Source: Candidatus Pacearchaeota archaeon RBG_13_36_9 (GTDB lineage: Archaea > Nanobdellota > Nanobdellia > Pacearchaeales > GW2011-AR1). From it: a DNA stretch of 9,985 nt. Shown one piece after another: positions 1 to 6,247 of this stretch. A model generated the notes under the pieces. That model saw nothing but the letters and a program-made list of their open reading frames with translations, made no database searches and was not told where the DNA came from. Positions within the stretch are counted from its first letter, which is position 1. Every line of letters begins with the position of its first letter. The position numbers and the translations under genes were made by a program. The stretch covers positions 1-9,985 of the forward strand of contig MFWN01000054.1 of the NCBI GenBank assembly GCA_001786395.1, written 5' to 3'.

Positions 1-23
1 GCTTTGAGTGGAGCATTCATGTT

Positions 24-683
24 TCACTTGAACCCAAACAGAGAAAAATACTTAAGGAATTGGGTGTGGTGACCAAAAACTAAGGAAAAGTCAGGTATAT
101 AATCTGCTGATTTTTCTATTCCTCCCTTGGGATTGATTGCGATGCTTTTTGCACTGTACTCAAAGATTGATTTATCTGCTGGAGAGTCCCCTAAGGCAAT
201 TACTTCAGAAGGCTTAATCTTTAGTTTTTTTAGAATTAATTTAGAATCTTCAAGCTTAAAATTAGCACCAGAAAAATTCTTCTCAGATATTGAGTCAATA
301 ACATTTCCCTTCATTATTGGTTTAGTTCCAACAATATAAGTTATCTTCAGTTTTTCTGAATAATGTTGCAATACTGGAAGAATATTTCCAGAATTGAGGA
401 TTGTTACTATCTTATTTTTCTTAAGAAATTTGAATAGCTCTTCAGCGCCAGAGATCAGATAGTCATTCTCTTTAAGTTTCTTTGAGATTTGGCTTATAGA
501 TACTCCGTGCAAAAAATTTATACGGGTAATCAAGGCAGTTAAACCATCTATTTTACCCTCATGGTAATCTTCGTTGAGTTTTTTACTTTCTTGTTCTTTG
601 TTAACAATGCCACAAATAACATCTAAAATATCTTTATTTACTAATGTTCCATCAAAATCACATAAGACTGCTTTAATTTTCAT
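24..683 (-). CDS. HAD-superfamily phosphatase, SerB-like
   Basis: A cytoplasmic HAD-fold phosphohydrolase of 219 residues, resembling the phosphoserine phosphatase (SerB) branch. Motif I is DFDGT at residues 9-13 (nucleophile D9, general acid D11). Motif II is the Ser of NSGN near 97-100, the motif III lysine is probably K148, and motif IV is GDSPAD at 165-170, where SerB proteins usually read GDGxND. An alpha-helical cap lies between motifs I and II (about 20-90). The frame stays open upstream to 881, but I chose the ATG at 683 because motif I follows it directly and the longer version would overlap the plus-strand gene at 762. A TATA-like element at 705-712 sits about 26 bases upstream, fitting a leaderless transcript. 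The substrate is unknown: phosphoserine is possible, but the nearby ribosyl-phosphate enzymes make a sugar phosphate equally plausible. HAD family is near certain; the SerB assignment is moderate. Confidence 0.85.
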   Translation of the reverse strand: MKIKAVLCDFDGTLVNKDILDVICGIVNKEQESKKLNEDYHEGKIDGLTALITRINFLHGVSISQISKKLKENDYLISGAEELFKFLKKNKIVTILNSGNILPVLQHYSEKLKITYIVGTKPIMKGNVIDSISEKNFSGANFKLEDSKLILKKLKIKPSEVIALGDSPADKSIFEYSAKSIAINPKGGIEKSADYIPDFSLVFGHHTQFLKYFSLFGFK

Positions 684-704
684 AAATATTATTGGATTAT
701 CTAT

Positions 705-712
705 TTTAAATA
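705..712 (-). promoter_or_regulatory. TATA-like element for the minus-strand HAD gene
   Basis: Read on the minus strand this is TATTTAAA, centred about 26 bases before the ATG at 683. That spacing matches an archaeal TATA box with transcription starting at or next to the start codon. No Shine-Dalgarno sequence is visible. Confidence 0.5.
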
Positions 713-733
713 TTTTATTGAAATGGGAAAGAT

Positions 734-741
734 GTTTAAAC
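734..741 (+). promoter_or_regulatory. TATA-like element for the gene at 762
   Basis: GTTTAAAC is centred about 24 bases before the ATG at 762, consistent with leaderless archaeal transcription. It lies in a 78-base divergent intergenic region with a separate element for the opposite gene. Confidence 0.45.
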
Positions 742-761
742 TTACTTAATCTAAATCTTTT

Positions 762-1304
762 ATGGACAAGAGGCAAAATTCTCAAGAAATACGTGCAGCC
801 AAAAGAAAAGAGGCAAGGCATTATGAATCTCTTGCTTCTAGTGAAACAGATTCTTATAGATCGGGAAGAGATTGTATGCAAGCCGCAAAGTCCTGGCGGA
901 GAGCCGGGGACTACAATAGGGCATTAAAAGATTATAAAAAAGCAGCTTTATATTTTGACCAAGCTCCAGAAGAAACTAGAGAGGATATGGAAGCGGGGAA
1001 TGCAACGGTGAAAGATTTTTATTTTACTACAAAGATAGCATCTAAAGCAGCACTTAAAGCAAGAAGAAATGCTGAGAGACTAGAAAAAGTTAAGAAAAGG
1101 GAGTGGCGTGGACTGGCTGGAAAAGTTTCAGCAGTTGCAACTATTCTCGGCTTAGTTGGGAGCCTATTTTTTTTCTCAAGTAATCTGACTGGCAATGTAA
1201 TAGGGTTAAATCAAACTTCTTCAAATGTAATTGGAGCAATCTTATTATCGATTGGAATTGTTGGAGCTTTCTTTTATTTCGTGAGAAGAAGACAGCCTAA
1301 TTAA
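762..1304 (+). CDS. Small two-helix membrane protein with TGNVIG loop
   Basis: A 180-residue protein of unknown function. Residues 1-118 are charged and helical; the stretch around 36-68 (AAKSWRRAGDYNRALKDYKK) reads like a TPR/SNAP-type helical hairpin, though one unit alone is weak evidence. Two hydrophobic helices follow, about 119-140 and 155-174, joined by a short polar loop containing NLTGNVIG, and the protein ends in a basic RRR tail. This predicts a soluble N-terminal domain anchored in the cytoplasmic membrane, probably with both ends inside and the loop outside. As I recall, the TGNVIG loop beside a hydrophobic helix recurs in many small proteins of Woesearchaeota/Pacearchaeota; I cannot verify this here. 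The start is supported by the TATA-like element at 734-741. The last bases touch a decayed transposase gene on the other strand, so the C-terminal tail may have been remodelled. Confidence 0.75.
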   Translation: MDKRQNSQEIRAAKRKEARHYESLASSETDSYRSGRDCMQAAKSWRRAGDYNRALKDYKKAALYFDQAPEETREDMEAGNATVKDFYFTTKIASKAALKARRNAERLEKVKKREWRGLAGKVSAVATILGLVGSLFFFSSNLTGNVIGLNQTSSNVIGAILLSIGIVGAFFYFVRRRQPN

Positions 1305-1559
1305 GCCAAGCCATCTATTTTCTCCTAAATCTAAATCCTGCCCTGCAAGTTGGCAAGGTACCTTATCGGTTGAGCAGTGTTTCTCTATGAAGTTATGTTG
1401 GATAGTCAAACCAATCAAAATTAGGGGTGCAGACCATAAAGCTTTAAGCCCCCTGAAATCATTCACTCTGTCTTTAATTTTCATAAAGACAGTTTCTATC
1501 TTATAGTTGTGTACTCTCGTCTTCTGATAGTTTTGAACTTTATGCTCTACAACTAAACC
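1299..1559 (-). pseudogene. Remnant of a DDE transposase (C-terminal part)
   Basis: The minus strand encodes about 87 residues resembling the C-terminal end of an IS transposase of the DDE/rve type. It has VHNYKIE (candidate catalytic Glu near nucleotides 1494-1496), then KIKDRVNDFRGLK, then the IQHNFIEKHC stretch that matches the usual YHNFIRPH, and CQLAGQDLDLGENRW matching the usual PAELAGI end. Intact transposases of this type are about 200-350 residues. The part carrying the two catalytic Asp residues is absent, and upstream of about 1560 the frames break into stops or unrelated sequence. No start codon, terminal inverted repeats or target duplications were identified. This is probably a dead insertion-sequence fragment. 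The exact IS family cannot be given. Confidence 0.65.
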
Positions 1560-1631
1560 TCCTATTTTATTTGAATAAAACAACTTCTTTCATAACTCAT
1601 TTCCGGAGCAAAAAACAGAAAATTGCCAAAC

Positions 1632-1639
1632 TTTATAAA
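1632..1639 (+). promoter_or_regulatory. TATA-like element for the gene at 1661
   Basis: TTTATAAA is centred about 25 bases before the ATG at 1661. It supports that internal ATG as the true start of a leaderless gene, since the longer open frame back to 1571 would place this promoter inside the gene. Confidence 0.6.
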
Positions 1640-1660
1640 CCATCTATTCGCTATCTTACT

Positions 1661-1966
1661 ATGAACCCTGATGAAAGCGCAAACAGTGATGCAAATTTGG
1701 AAGCTTCAATAATGGATAGCTCAGCGCCTGCAGAAGAAAATGAGAAAATGGCATTTAAACCAGTCCAGAAAAATAAGCAGCCGCAGATTTCTCGGGAAGA
1801 GGAAATAGGAATACATAAAGGCGCTTTAAACACCCTGCTTGCAGAGAGAAACGAGCTTATCAAGATGGTTGCAAATGTGGAAGTCATAATGCAGGCTCAC
1901 ATCTCACGGCTTAAAGAGCTGGGTGTTGAGATAAAAGTCCAGCAGCCCAAGGAAGAAGTGCAGTAA
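1661..1966 (+). CDS. Small coiled-coil protein, unknown function
   Basis: A 101-residue hydrophilic protein with no family I recognise. Residues 1-42 are rich in Ser, Ala, Asn, Glu and Lys and look disordered. Residues 44-92 form a likely amphipathic helix or coiled coil (EEEIGIHKGALNTLLAERNE onward, then ISRLKELGVEIK), and the tail is acidic. There is no signal peptide, membrane segment or cysteine. The frame is open from 1571, but the TATA-like element 25 bases before 1661 and the low-complexity Lys-rich upstream translation favour the start at 1661. Its codon use looks less A-rich than the operon to its right. It could be an adaptor or structural subunit; that is only a guess. It converges with the HAD gene that ends at 1988. 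Confidence 0.7.
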   Translation: MNPDESANSDANLEASIMDSSAPAEENEKMAFKPVQKNKQPQISREEEIGIHKGALNTLLAERNELIKMVANVEVIMQAHISRLKELGVEIKVQQPKEEVQ

Positions 1967-1996
1967 AAATTTAGAATTTCTTATACTCTAAAATTT
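1966..1996. terminator. Imperfect A/T hairpin between convergent genes
   Basis: Arms 1966-1975 and 1987-1996 pair over ten positions with one A-A mismatch, around an 11-base loop. It fills the 21-base gap between two convergent stop codons and is T-rich on both strands, as expected for a two-way archaeal terminator. The stem is weak and could be chance in A/T-rich sequence. Confidence 0.3.
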
Positions 1997-2629
1997 AACG
2001 GAAGATTTATTAAAACATTCAATTACGGCGAGTAAACCCTTCATCGACTTAATAAAAAATGGTTTCTGATTTTTCCTCCCAATAAGGATCGTTCTAAATC
2101 TTTGTTTTTTTGCTTCTTTTAAATCGGTCTCCCAATTGTCGCCGATAACACAAGCCTCTTCGGGGTTAACCCTTTCTGATTTAATAATCTCATTATATAT
2201 CTTAATTTTATCATTTCTTTCTTTAGAAAGACTAATAGAGTCCTTTATTAAACCATAAATTCCTAAGGATTTTAGTACCTTTTTCGAGTAATTCTTTGAA
2301 GAAGAAGTAACCACATAAATCGGGAGTCCTAGCATTTTAAGAACCTTAAAAAGAGGTCTATCTTTCTTTAAATAACTCTCAGGTTTAACAATATCAAAAA
2401 CTTGAGAATGATATTCTTCAATAGAAATATTAAATTTTTTTAAAGCTTCAAAAATATTCGGAAAGTCTTTTTTATTCTTGGAGTACCATCTAGAATAATT
2501 TTCTTTATCGATAGATAACTTTTTACAAAAGAATTCATGGGTGTTTTCTCGTATCTTGTTTAGTAGTCTCTTGTTTTTATACAATGTTCCATCCTGGTCA
2601 AGAATTAACAGTTTTATCATGCTTGGCAT
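1988..2629 (-). CDS. HAD-superfamily phosphatase (phosphoglycolate phosphatase/nucleotidase-like)
   Basis: A 213-residue soluble HAD hydrolase. Motif I is DQDGT at 11-15, motif II is the Thr/Ser of VVTSSS near 106-111, the motif III lysine is K141, and motif IV is GDNWETD at 163-169. The helical insert between motifs I and II marks a C1-capped HAD, like phosphoglycolate phosphatases and pyrimidine 5'-nucleotidases. The frame is open to an ATG at 2665, but the TATA-like element at 2652-2660 would lie downstream of that ATG. The ATG at 2629 is about 27 bases from the element and is preferred; 2620 is the alternative. The gene diverges from the six-gene operon across a very short region, so the two are likely co-expressed. 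A role in removing a 5'-phosphate from the operon's ribosyl or ribityl intermediate is an inference from this layout. Confidence 0.85.
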   Translation of the reverse strand: MPSMIKLLILDQDGTLYKNKRLLNKIRENTHEFFCKKLSIDKENYSRWYSKNKKDFPNIFEALKKFNISIEEYHSQVFDIVKPESYLKKDRPLFKVLKMLGLPIYVVTSSSKNYSKKVLKSLGIYGLIKDSISLSKERNDKIKIYNEIIKSERVNPEEACVIGDNWETDLKEAKKQRFRTILIGRKNQKPFFIKSMKGLLAVIECFNKSSVKF

Positions 2630-2651
2630 AAGGAGTTCACTATTAAAAAGC

Positions 2652-2660
2652 TTTTTATAT
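2652..2660. promoter_or_regulatory. Shared bidirectional TATA-like element
   Basis: TTTTTATAT lies about 25 bases before the plus-strand ATG at 2681 and about 27 bases before the minus-strand ATG at 2629. One near-symmetric A/T element could therefore direct leaderless transcripts both ways, with flanking BRE sequences setting direction. No ribosome binding site is visible before either start. Confidence 0.5.
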
Positions 2661-2680
2661 GCCATTAGAGTCGTATCCCC

Positions 2681-3343
2681 ATGGAGAGGTGTAAAACTAT
2701 CTTGGTAGTAGGGGAGAGCATAGATGGAAAAATCTCTCCAGGAAGAGGATTAAGTAGCAAGGAGTTTGGGGGGTATATTTCAGAAAAAGTAAACCTTGAA
2801 CTTCACAAACTGAGGTCAAAAGTAGACGGCATTTTAGTAAGTTCTTCTACAGTAGTATCGGATAATCCTTCTTTAACAGTAAGATCGATTCGAAGAAAAA
2901 AAAGGCCATATCGTATAGTGATAGACAGATTAGGAAAAATTCCGCGAGATAGTAAGGTTCTTAATTATGAAGCTAAAACAATAATACTCACTTCTGAGAA
3001 AGGCAAATTAAAATTTACAAAAAAACTTTCCGATGATATTAAAGTTATTGTTTGTAAAACTAACGAAAGGGGATTAAATTTAAATGACGCTTTTAAAAGA
3101 TTAAAAGAATTAGGCATAAAAAATATACTTATTGAGGGCGGCGGCACAATTAATTACAGTCTATTCTCATTGAGTCTTCTAGATAAGTTAGTTGTCTTTA
3201 TCTTCCCGTTTATTGTTGGGGGGAAAGACACCCCCACAGTTGTAGATGGAAAAAGATCATTTTACAATTCCTACAAGAAAATGAAATTAATAAGTGTTAA
3301 ACGAATAGGGGGTTGTTTAATGAATACCTATGAAAATGACTAA
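2681..3343 (+). CDS. ArfC/RibD C-terminal-domain-like reductase
   Basis: A 220-residue protein of the DHFR-like RibD-C family. Its best known archaeal members (MJ0671, ArfC) are NADPH-dependent 2,5-diamino-6-ribosylaminopyrimidinone 5'-phosphate reductases that turn the ribosylamino group into ribitylamino in riboflavin/F420 synthesis. Visible signatures are ESIDGKIS at 12-19 (family usually SLDGRIA), VDGILVSSSTVVSDNPSLTV at 48-67, the nucleotide-binding ILIEGGGTINYSLF at 149-162, and PFIVGGKDTPTVVDG at 176-190. Length equals that of the stand-alone archaeal enzyme, and no deaminase domain is fused. One change is SSST where the family mostly has GxGT (about 54-57). No other riboflavin gene is in the window. 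It is the first gene of a six-gene operon that includes a TrpD-like phosphoribosyltransferase, so its substrate may be another N-phosphoribosyl arylamine. Family call is strong; the riboflavin role is uncertain. Confidence 0.88.
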   Translation: MERCKTILVVGESIDGKISPGRGLSSKEFGGYISEKVNLELHKLRSKVDGILVSSSTVVSDNPSLTVRSIRRKKRPYRIVIDRLGKIPRDSKVLNYEAKTIILTSEKGKLKFTKKLSDDIKVIVCKTNERGLNLNDAFKRLKELGIKNILIEGGGTINYSLFSLSLLDKLVVFIFPFIVGGKDTPTVVDGKRSFYNSYKKMKLISVKRIGGCLMNTYEND

Positions 3344-4595
3344 TAGAATTTACGAACCGAGTATAGAATGTGCTAGCAGGAAAGAGATTGAAAGGTTGCA
3401 AATTAAGAAATTTAACAGAATATTAAAATTATGTAAAAAGTCGAGATTATACAAAAATATACCCCTGCCCCCTAAAATATCTCGTATAAAAGAAATAAAT
3501 CAAATCCCACTCACAACAAAAGACCAATTAAGAGAAAGTTATCCTTATGGGTCTCTGACCCTGCGGTTATCAAAGGTTATTGAAGTCCACACTTCCTCTG
3601 GAACTACTGGAAACCCCGTTCCAATGTTTCTTACAAAAAGAGATTTAGAAATCTCTAATCAAGTTCTAGCTAGAACTTGGTTTTGTAATGGAATACGTGA
3701 AGAAGATATTTTTATGATGATGGGGGAGTATGGTCTTTTTACGGGAGGTTTATTGAATCATTATGCACTAATCCATCTAGGAGCATTAGTCATACCAATG
3801 GGGGTTTCTTCTACTGAAAAGCAGATTAAATTTTTGAAAGATTTTAAAGTTACTAGCATGGCTGGAATCGCAAGTCATTATTTTAGAATTCTAGAAAAGT
3901 TTAAAGAATTAAAGATTAATCCTAAAGAGCTGAATCTAAAAATAGCAATAGCTGCAGGAGAGCCATACAACGAAGAAACAAGAGCTCATTTCGAAGAAGG
4001 TTTTGGATGTAAGTTTATGGACCAGTATGGTTTAGCTGAGATAAATACTGGACTCGCAGGAGAGTGCGAGTACCGATGTGGGCTTCATCTTCCTTGGGAT
4101 TATGTATATCCTGAAATAATAGATACCCATACCAAAGAAATTTTACCGGAAGGAGAAACGGGAGAATTAGTTTTAACAACCTTAGATAGAGAAGCAAATC
4201 CAGTCATTAGATATAGGACAGGAGACATTACTTCTATCACTCATGAAAAATGCAAATGCGGAAGAACTACGCCAAGAATAAGTAGAATAAAGGGGCGAGT
4301 AGATGACGTTCTTTTTGTTAAGGGAATAAAACTATGCCCTTCAGCAATCGAGTCGGTTTTGTGGGAGATGAAAAACATAGTAAAGCCAGAAGGATGGAAG
4401 TTGAGAATAGAGAGAATTAAAGGAATTGAAGAACTCACCTTAATAGTTGAGCCAAGACATTTTAATAAAGAAGTAGAAGATAAGATTGTCTGTAAACTAA
4501 AAGAAGAATTGGGTATTAGATTTAATATTTGTTTAGAAAAAAATAATTTTTCACACAACAAACTAAAGAGGATAATAGACCTTAGAAGTATTTAA
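3330..4595 (+). CDS. PaaK/LuxE-like adenylate-forming ligase
   Basis: A 421-residue member of the AMP-binding (ANL) superfamily, in the phenylacetate-CoA ligase-like branch that also holds LuxE acyl-protein synthetase. Order of motifs: phosphate loop HTSSGTTGNP at 87-96, DQYGLAE at 231-237, YRTGD at 295-299 (Asp contacts the AMP ribose), hinge GRVDD at 322-326, and C-terminal NKLKRIIDLR at 410-419, matching the catalytic-lysine segment of PaaK (usually GKxxRVIDxR). Cys246, Cys250, His253, Cys308 and Cys310 form a likely structural zinc site, as in some PaaK proteins. It should activate a carboxylate, perhaps aromatic, as acyl-AMP and pass it to CoA or a thiol. The start overlaps the previous gene by 14 bases, suggesting translational coupling; a second ATG at 3336 is possible. 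The dehydrogenase later in the operon is a natural partner for reducing the activated acid to an aldehyde. Confidence 0.88.
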   Translation: MKMTNRIYEPSIECASRKEIERLQIKKFNRILKLCKKSRLYKNIPLPPKISRIKEINQIPLTTKDQLRESYPYGSLTLRLSKVIEVHTSSGTTGNPVPMFLTKRDLEISNQVLARTWFCNGIREEDIFMMMGEYGLFTGGLLNHYALIHLGALVIPMGVSSTEKQIKFLKDFKVTSMAGIASHYFRILEKFKELKINPKELNLKIAIAAGEPYNEETRAHFEEGFGCKFMDQYGLAEINTGLAGECEYRCGLHLPWDYVYPEIIDTHTKEILPEGETGELVLTTLDREANPVIRYRTGDITSITHEKCKCGRTTPRISRIKGRVDDVLFVKGIKLCPSAIESVLWEMKNIVKPEGWKLRIERIKGIEELTLIVEPRHFNKEVEDKIVCKLKEELGIRFNICLEKNNFSHNKLKRIIDLRSI

Positions 4596-4596
4596 T

Positions 4597-5271
4597 ATGG
4601 CCGCAAAAAAATATTTTACATGGATTAAAACTAAAAATGAGGGTTCGACTTTACCAAAATATTTAGATATTTTTAACGTAGCCATGCCAAAAGAAGCATC
4701 TAAAATATTAATTAAAGCATTTACAAAAGAGGGAGACATGATTCTAGATCCATTTTGTGGTTTTGGAGAAATACTAATAGAAGGGGAGAAATTAAAGAGA
4801 AAAACAATAGGAATAGAGCTAGATAAAACTCGTGCAAAATATTGTAGAAGCAAAAATCTAAAAGTAATTACGGCTAATTCATTAAACCTCTCAAAATTAA
4901 GACTGCCCAAAATTGATGCTTGTATAACCTCGATACCCTTTTACGCGACTCCAACAAATAGACTAAAACTGGATGGAGATCTATCTACAGAAAAGAGTTA
5001 TAATAACTATCTTCGGGATCTGAGAATAATCTTCTTCAGTCTAAAAAAGAATTTATCAAAAAAGGGAAAGATTATAGTAATTGTTAAAAATTTGATAGTA
5101 CATGATGAGTTTATCCCATTAGCATGGGATGTTGTCAATATACTCAGAGAGAAATATCACCCAATGAAAGAGATTATTTGGATAAAAAGTAAGGAGTATT
5201 ACTCTAAAAATAAATTTCGCGGGGGAATAAATCACACATACGTTCTAGTATTCGAAAATGACCAAAGTTAA
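4597..5271 (+). CDS. DNA-methylase-fold SAM methyltransferase, target unknown
   Basis: A 224-residue Rossmann methyltransferase of the N4/N6 (amino) DNA methylase type. SAM motif I is DPFCGFGE at 51-58 and motif II is GIELD at 72-76. Motif IV occurs at 111-116 as TSIPFY, where the family has TSPPY, DPPY or NPPY. The segment before motif I (PKEASKILIKAF at 31-42) and the ending NHTYVLVFEN at 212-221 are also typical of these methylases. There is no target-recognition domain and no THUMP domain, so the protein is short for a sequence-specific DNA methylase. The altered motif IV (first Pro to Ile, Tyr to Phe) affects the residues that hold the target amino group. It may act on an RNA base or on the pathway's small molecule; both are inferences. 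It starts one base after the previous stop, inside the operon. Confidence 0.8.
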   Translation: MAAKKYFTWIKTKNEGSTLPKYLDIFNVAMPKEASKILIKAFTKEGDMILDPFCGFGEILIEGEKLKRKTIGIELDKTRAKYCRSKNLKVITANSLNLSKLRLPKIDACITSIPFYATPTNRLKLDGDLSTEKSYNNYLRDLRIIFFSLKKNLSKKGKIIVIVKNLIVHDEFIPLAWDVVNILREKYHPMKEIIWIKSKEYYSKNKFRGGINHTYVLVFENDQS

Positions 5272-6247
5272 AGCGGAATTGGATGAAGATTATTATGATT
5301 CTCTTGTAAAAAAAGAGAAATTAGATACAAATATGAATAAATTACCATTTTTGCAGAATTATTTAGATAACGGGCTTATTCTAGGGGGGTGGAATCTAAA
5401 CCCATTAAAGAGAATGCATAAAAAAAAGCGGAAAGATTTAGCCGTAGTTACGGGCTACAGTATAAGTGGAAAACTACAGTTAGGAAACCTTACACCGATA
5501 AAGATTTTTAATCTTTTTAATGATAATTTTGGAGCAAAATTATTTATGCCAATAAGTGATACAGAAGCTATTTTGACCAGGAAAACAAAAAGTGGCATGA
5601 GAAAAATGTATATTCATTTAAAAAAAGAAATTTTTTTATGGGCGCTTAAGAAGAAAAATATAGAAATATATCTGCATTCAGAGAATAAAGAAACAACTCT
5701 TCTATTTATGCAAATCGTAAAAAGATTTAAGACAAAGGAATTCGTAGACATTTACGGAGATAGATCCGATTTTCCTCATTCAGTTGCTGTTTGTAATATG
5801 CTATCAGATGTAGTTTATCCTTATTATCAAGGATACAAAAATGTATTAGTAATTCTGGGTATAGAGGAAATAAATCATGCTAAATTGATTGATCTTTGTG
5901 CCAAAAAATTTAATTTCAGCCCCCCAACGTTTATTTTTTTGAGACCAATTAATGGACTACTATCCGGTAAAATGTCTAAAAGCCAGCCTGAAAACTCCTT
6001 ATTACTATCAGAAACTACGGGATCATTAAACATTAAATTAGGTAAGCTAAAAATTAAAAGATGCCTTAAGATTGAAGATAACCCGCCCTATCAAATAGCC
6101 CTTTGGATTTTAGATATAGAAAAGGACAAACTAGATAAACTTTCCAAAGAACTTAAATACGAAGAATTTGTTTCGTTTGTGTCTAAAAAGATAGAAGAGA
6201 GATATAAGAATATCAACAATGGAAAAAATAAGAGAAGCATTGGATAA
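5258..6247 (+). CDS. Divergent TrpRS-like class I synthetase paralogue
   Basis: A 329-residue protein with the class I aminoacyl-tRNA synthetase fold, closest in layout to archaeal tryptophanyl-tRNA synthetase. VTGYSISGKLQLGNL at 64-78 corresponds to TGCGPSGPIHLGHL of the true TrpRS encoded at 8541, so HIGH has become QLGN (74-77), losing both histidines that normally stabilise ATP. The second signature is kept as GKMSKSQPE at 237-245. PISDTEA at 98-104 aligns with TrpRS QFTDDEK, and GIEEINHAKLIDLC at 201-214 with the DQDPHFRLTRD segment, so the substrate pocket is also changed. The C-terminal helical domain is shorter than in TrpRS. It overlaps its neighbours by 14 and 29 bases inside a biosynthetic-looking operon, and a canonical trpS is present nearby, so it is unlikely to be the housekeeping enzyme. 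It might form an aminoacyl adenylate, deliver an amino acid to the product, or bind tRNA; this is inference. Confidence 0.82.
   Translation: MTKVKAELDEDYYDSLVKKEKLDTNMNKLPFLQNYLDNGLILGGWNLNPLKRMHKKKRKDLAVVTGYSISGKLQLGNLTPIKIFNLFNDNFGAKLFMPISDTEAILTRKTKSGMRKMYIHLKKEIFLWALKKKNIEIYLHSENKETTLLFMQIVKRFKTKEFVDIYGDRSDFPHSVAVCNMLSDVVYPYYQGYKNVLVILGIEEINHAKLIDLCAKKFNFSPPTFIFLRPINGLLSGKMSKSQPENSLLLSETTGSLNIKLGKLKIKRCLKIEDNPPYQIALWILDIEKDKLDKLSKELKYEEFVSFVSKKIEERYKNINNGKNKRSIG

Noticed and set aside
684..881. N-terminal extension of the first HAD gene up to an ATG at 881
   Set aside because: The extension would overlap the plus-strand gene, reads unlike protein, and the promoter and motif I both point to 683.
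1571..1660. N-terminal extension of the 101-residue coiled-coil protein
   Set aside because: A good TATA-like element lies inside it at the right distance from the ATG at 1661.
3217..3236. G-run and C-run (GGGGG then CCCCC) that could form a hairpin
   Set aside because: It lies inside the conserved IVGGKDTPTV coding motif of the ArfC-like gene and is explained by codon choice.
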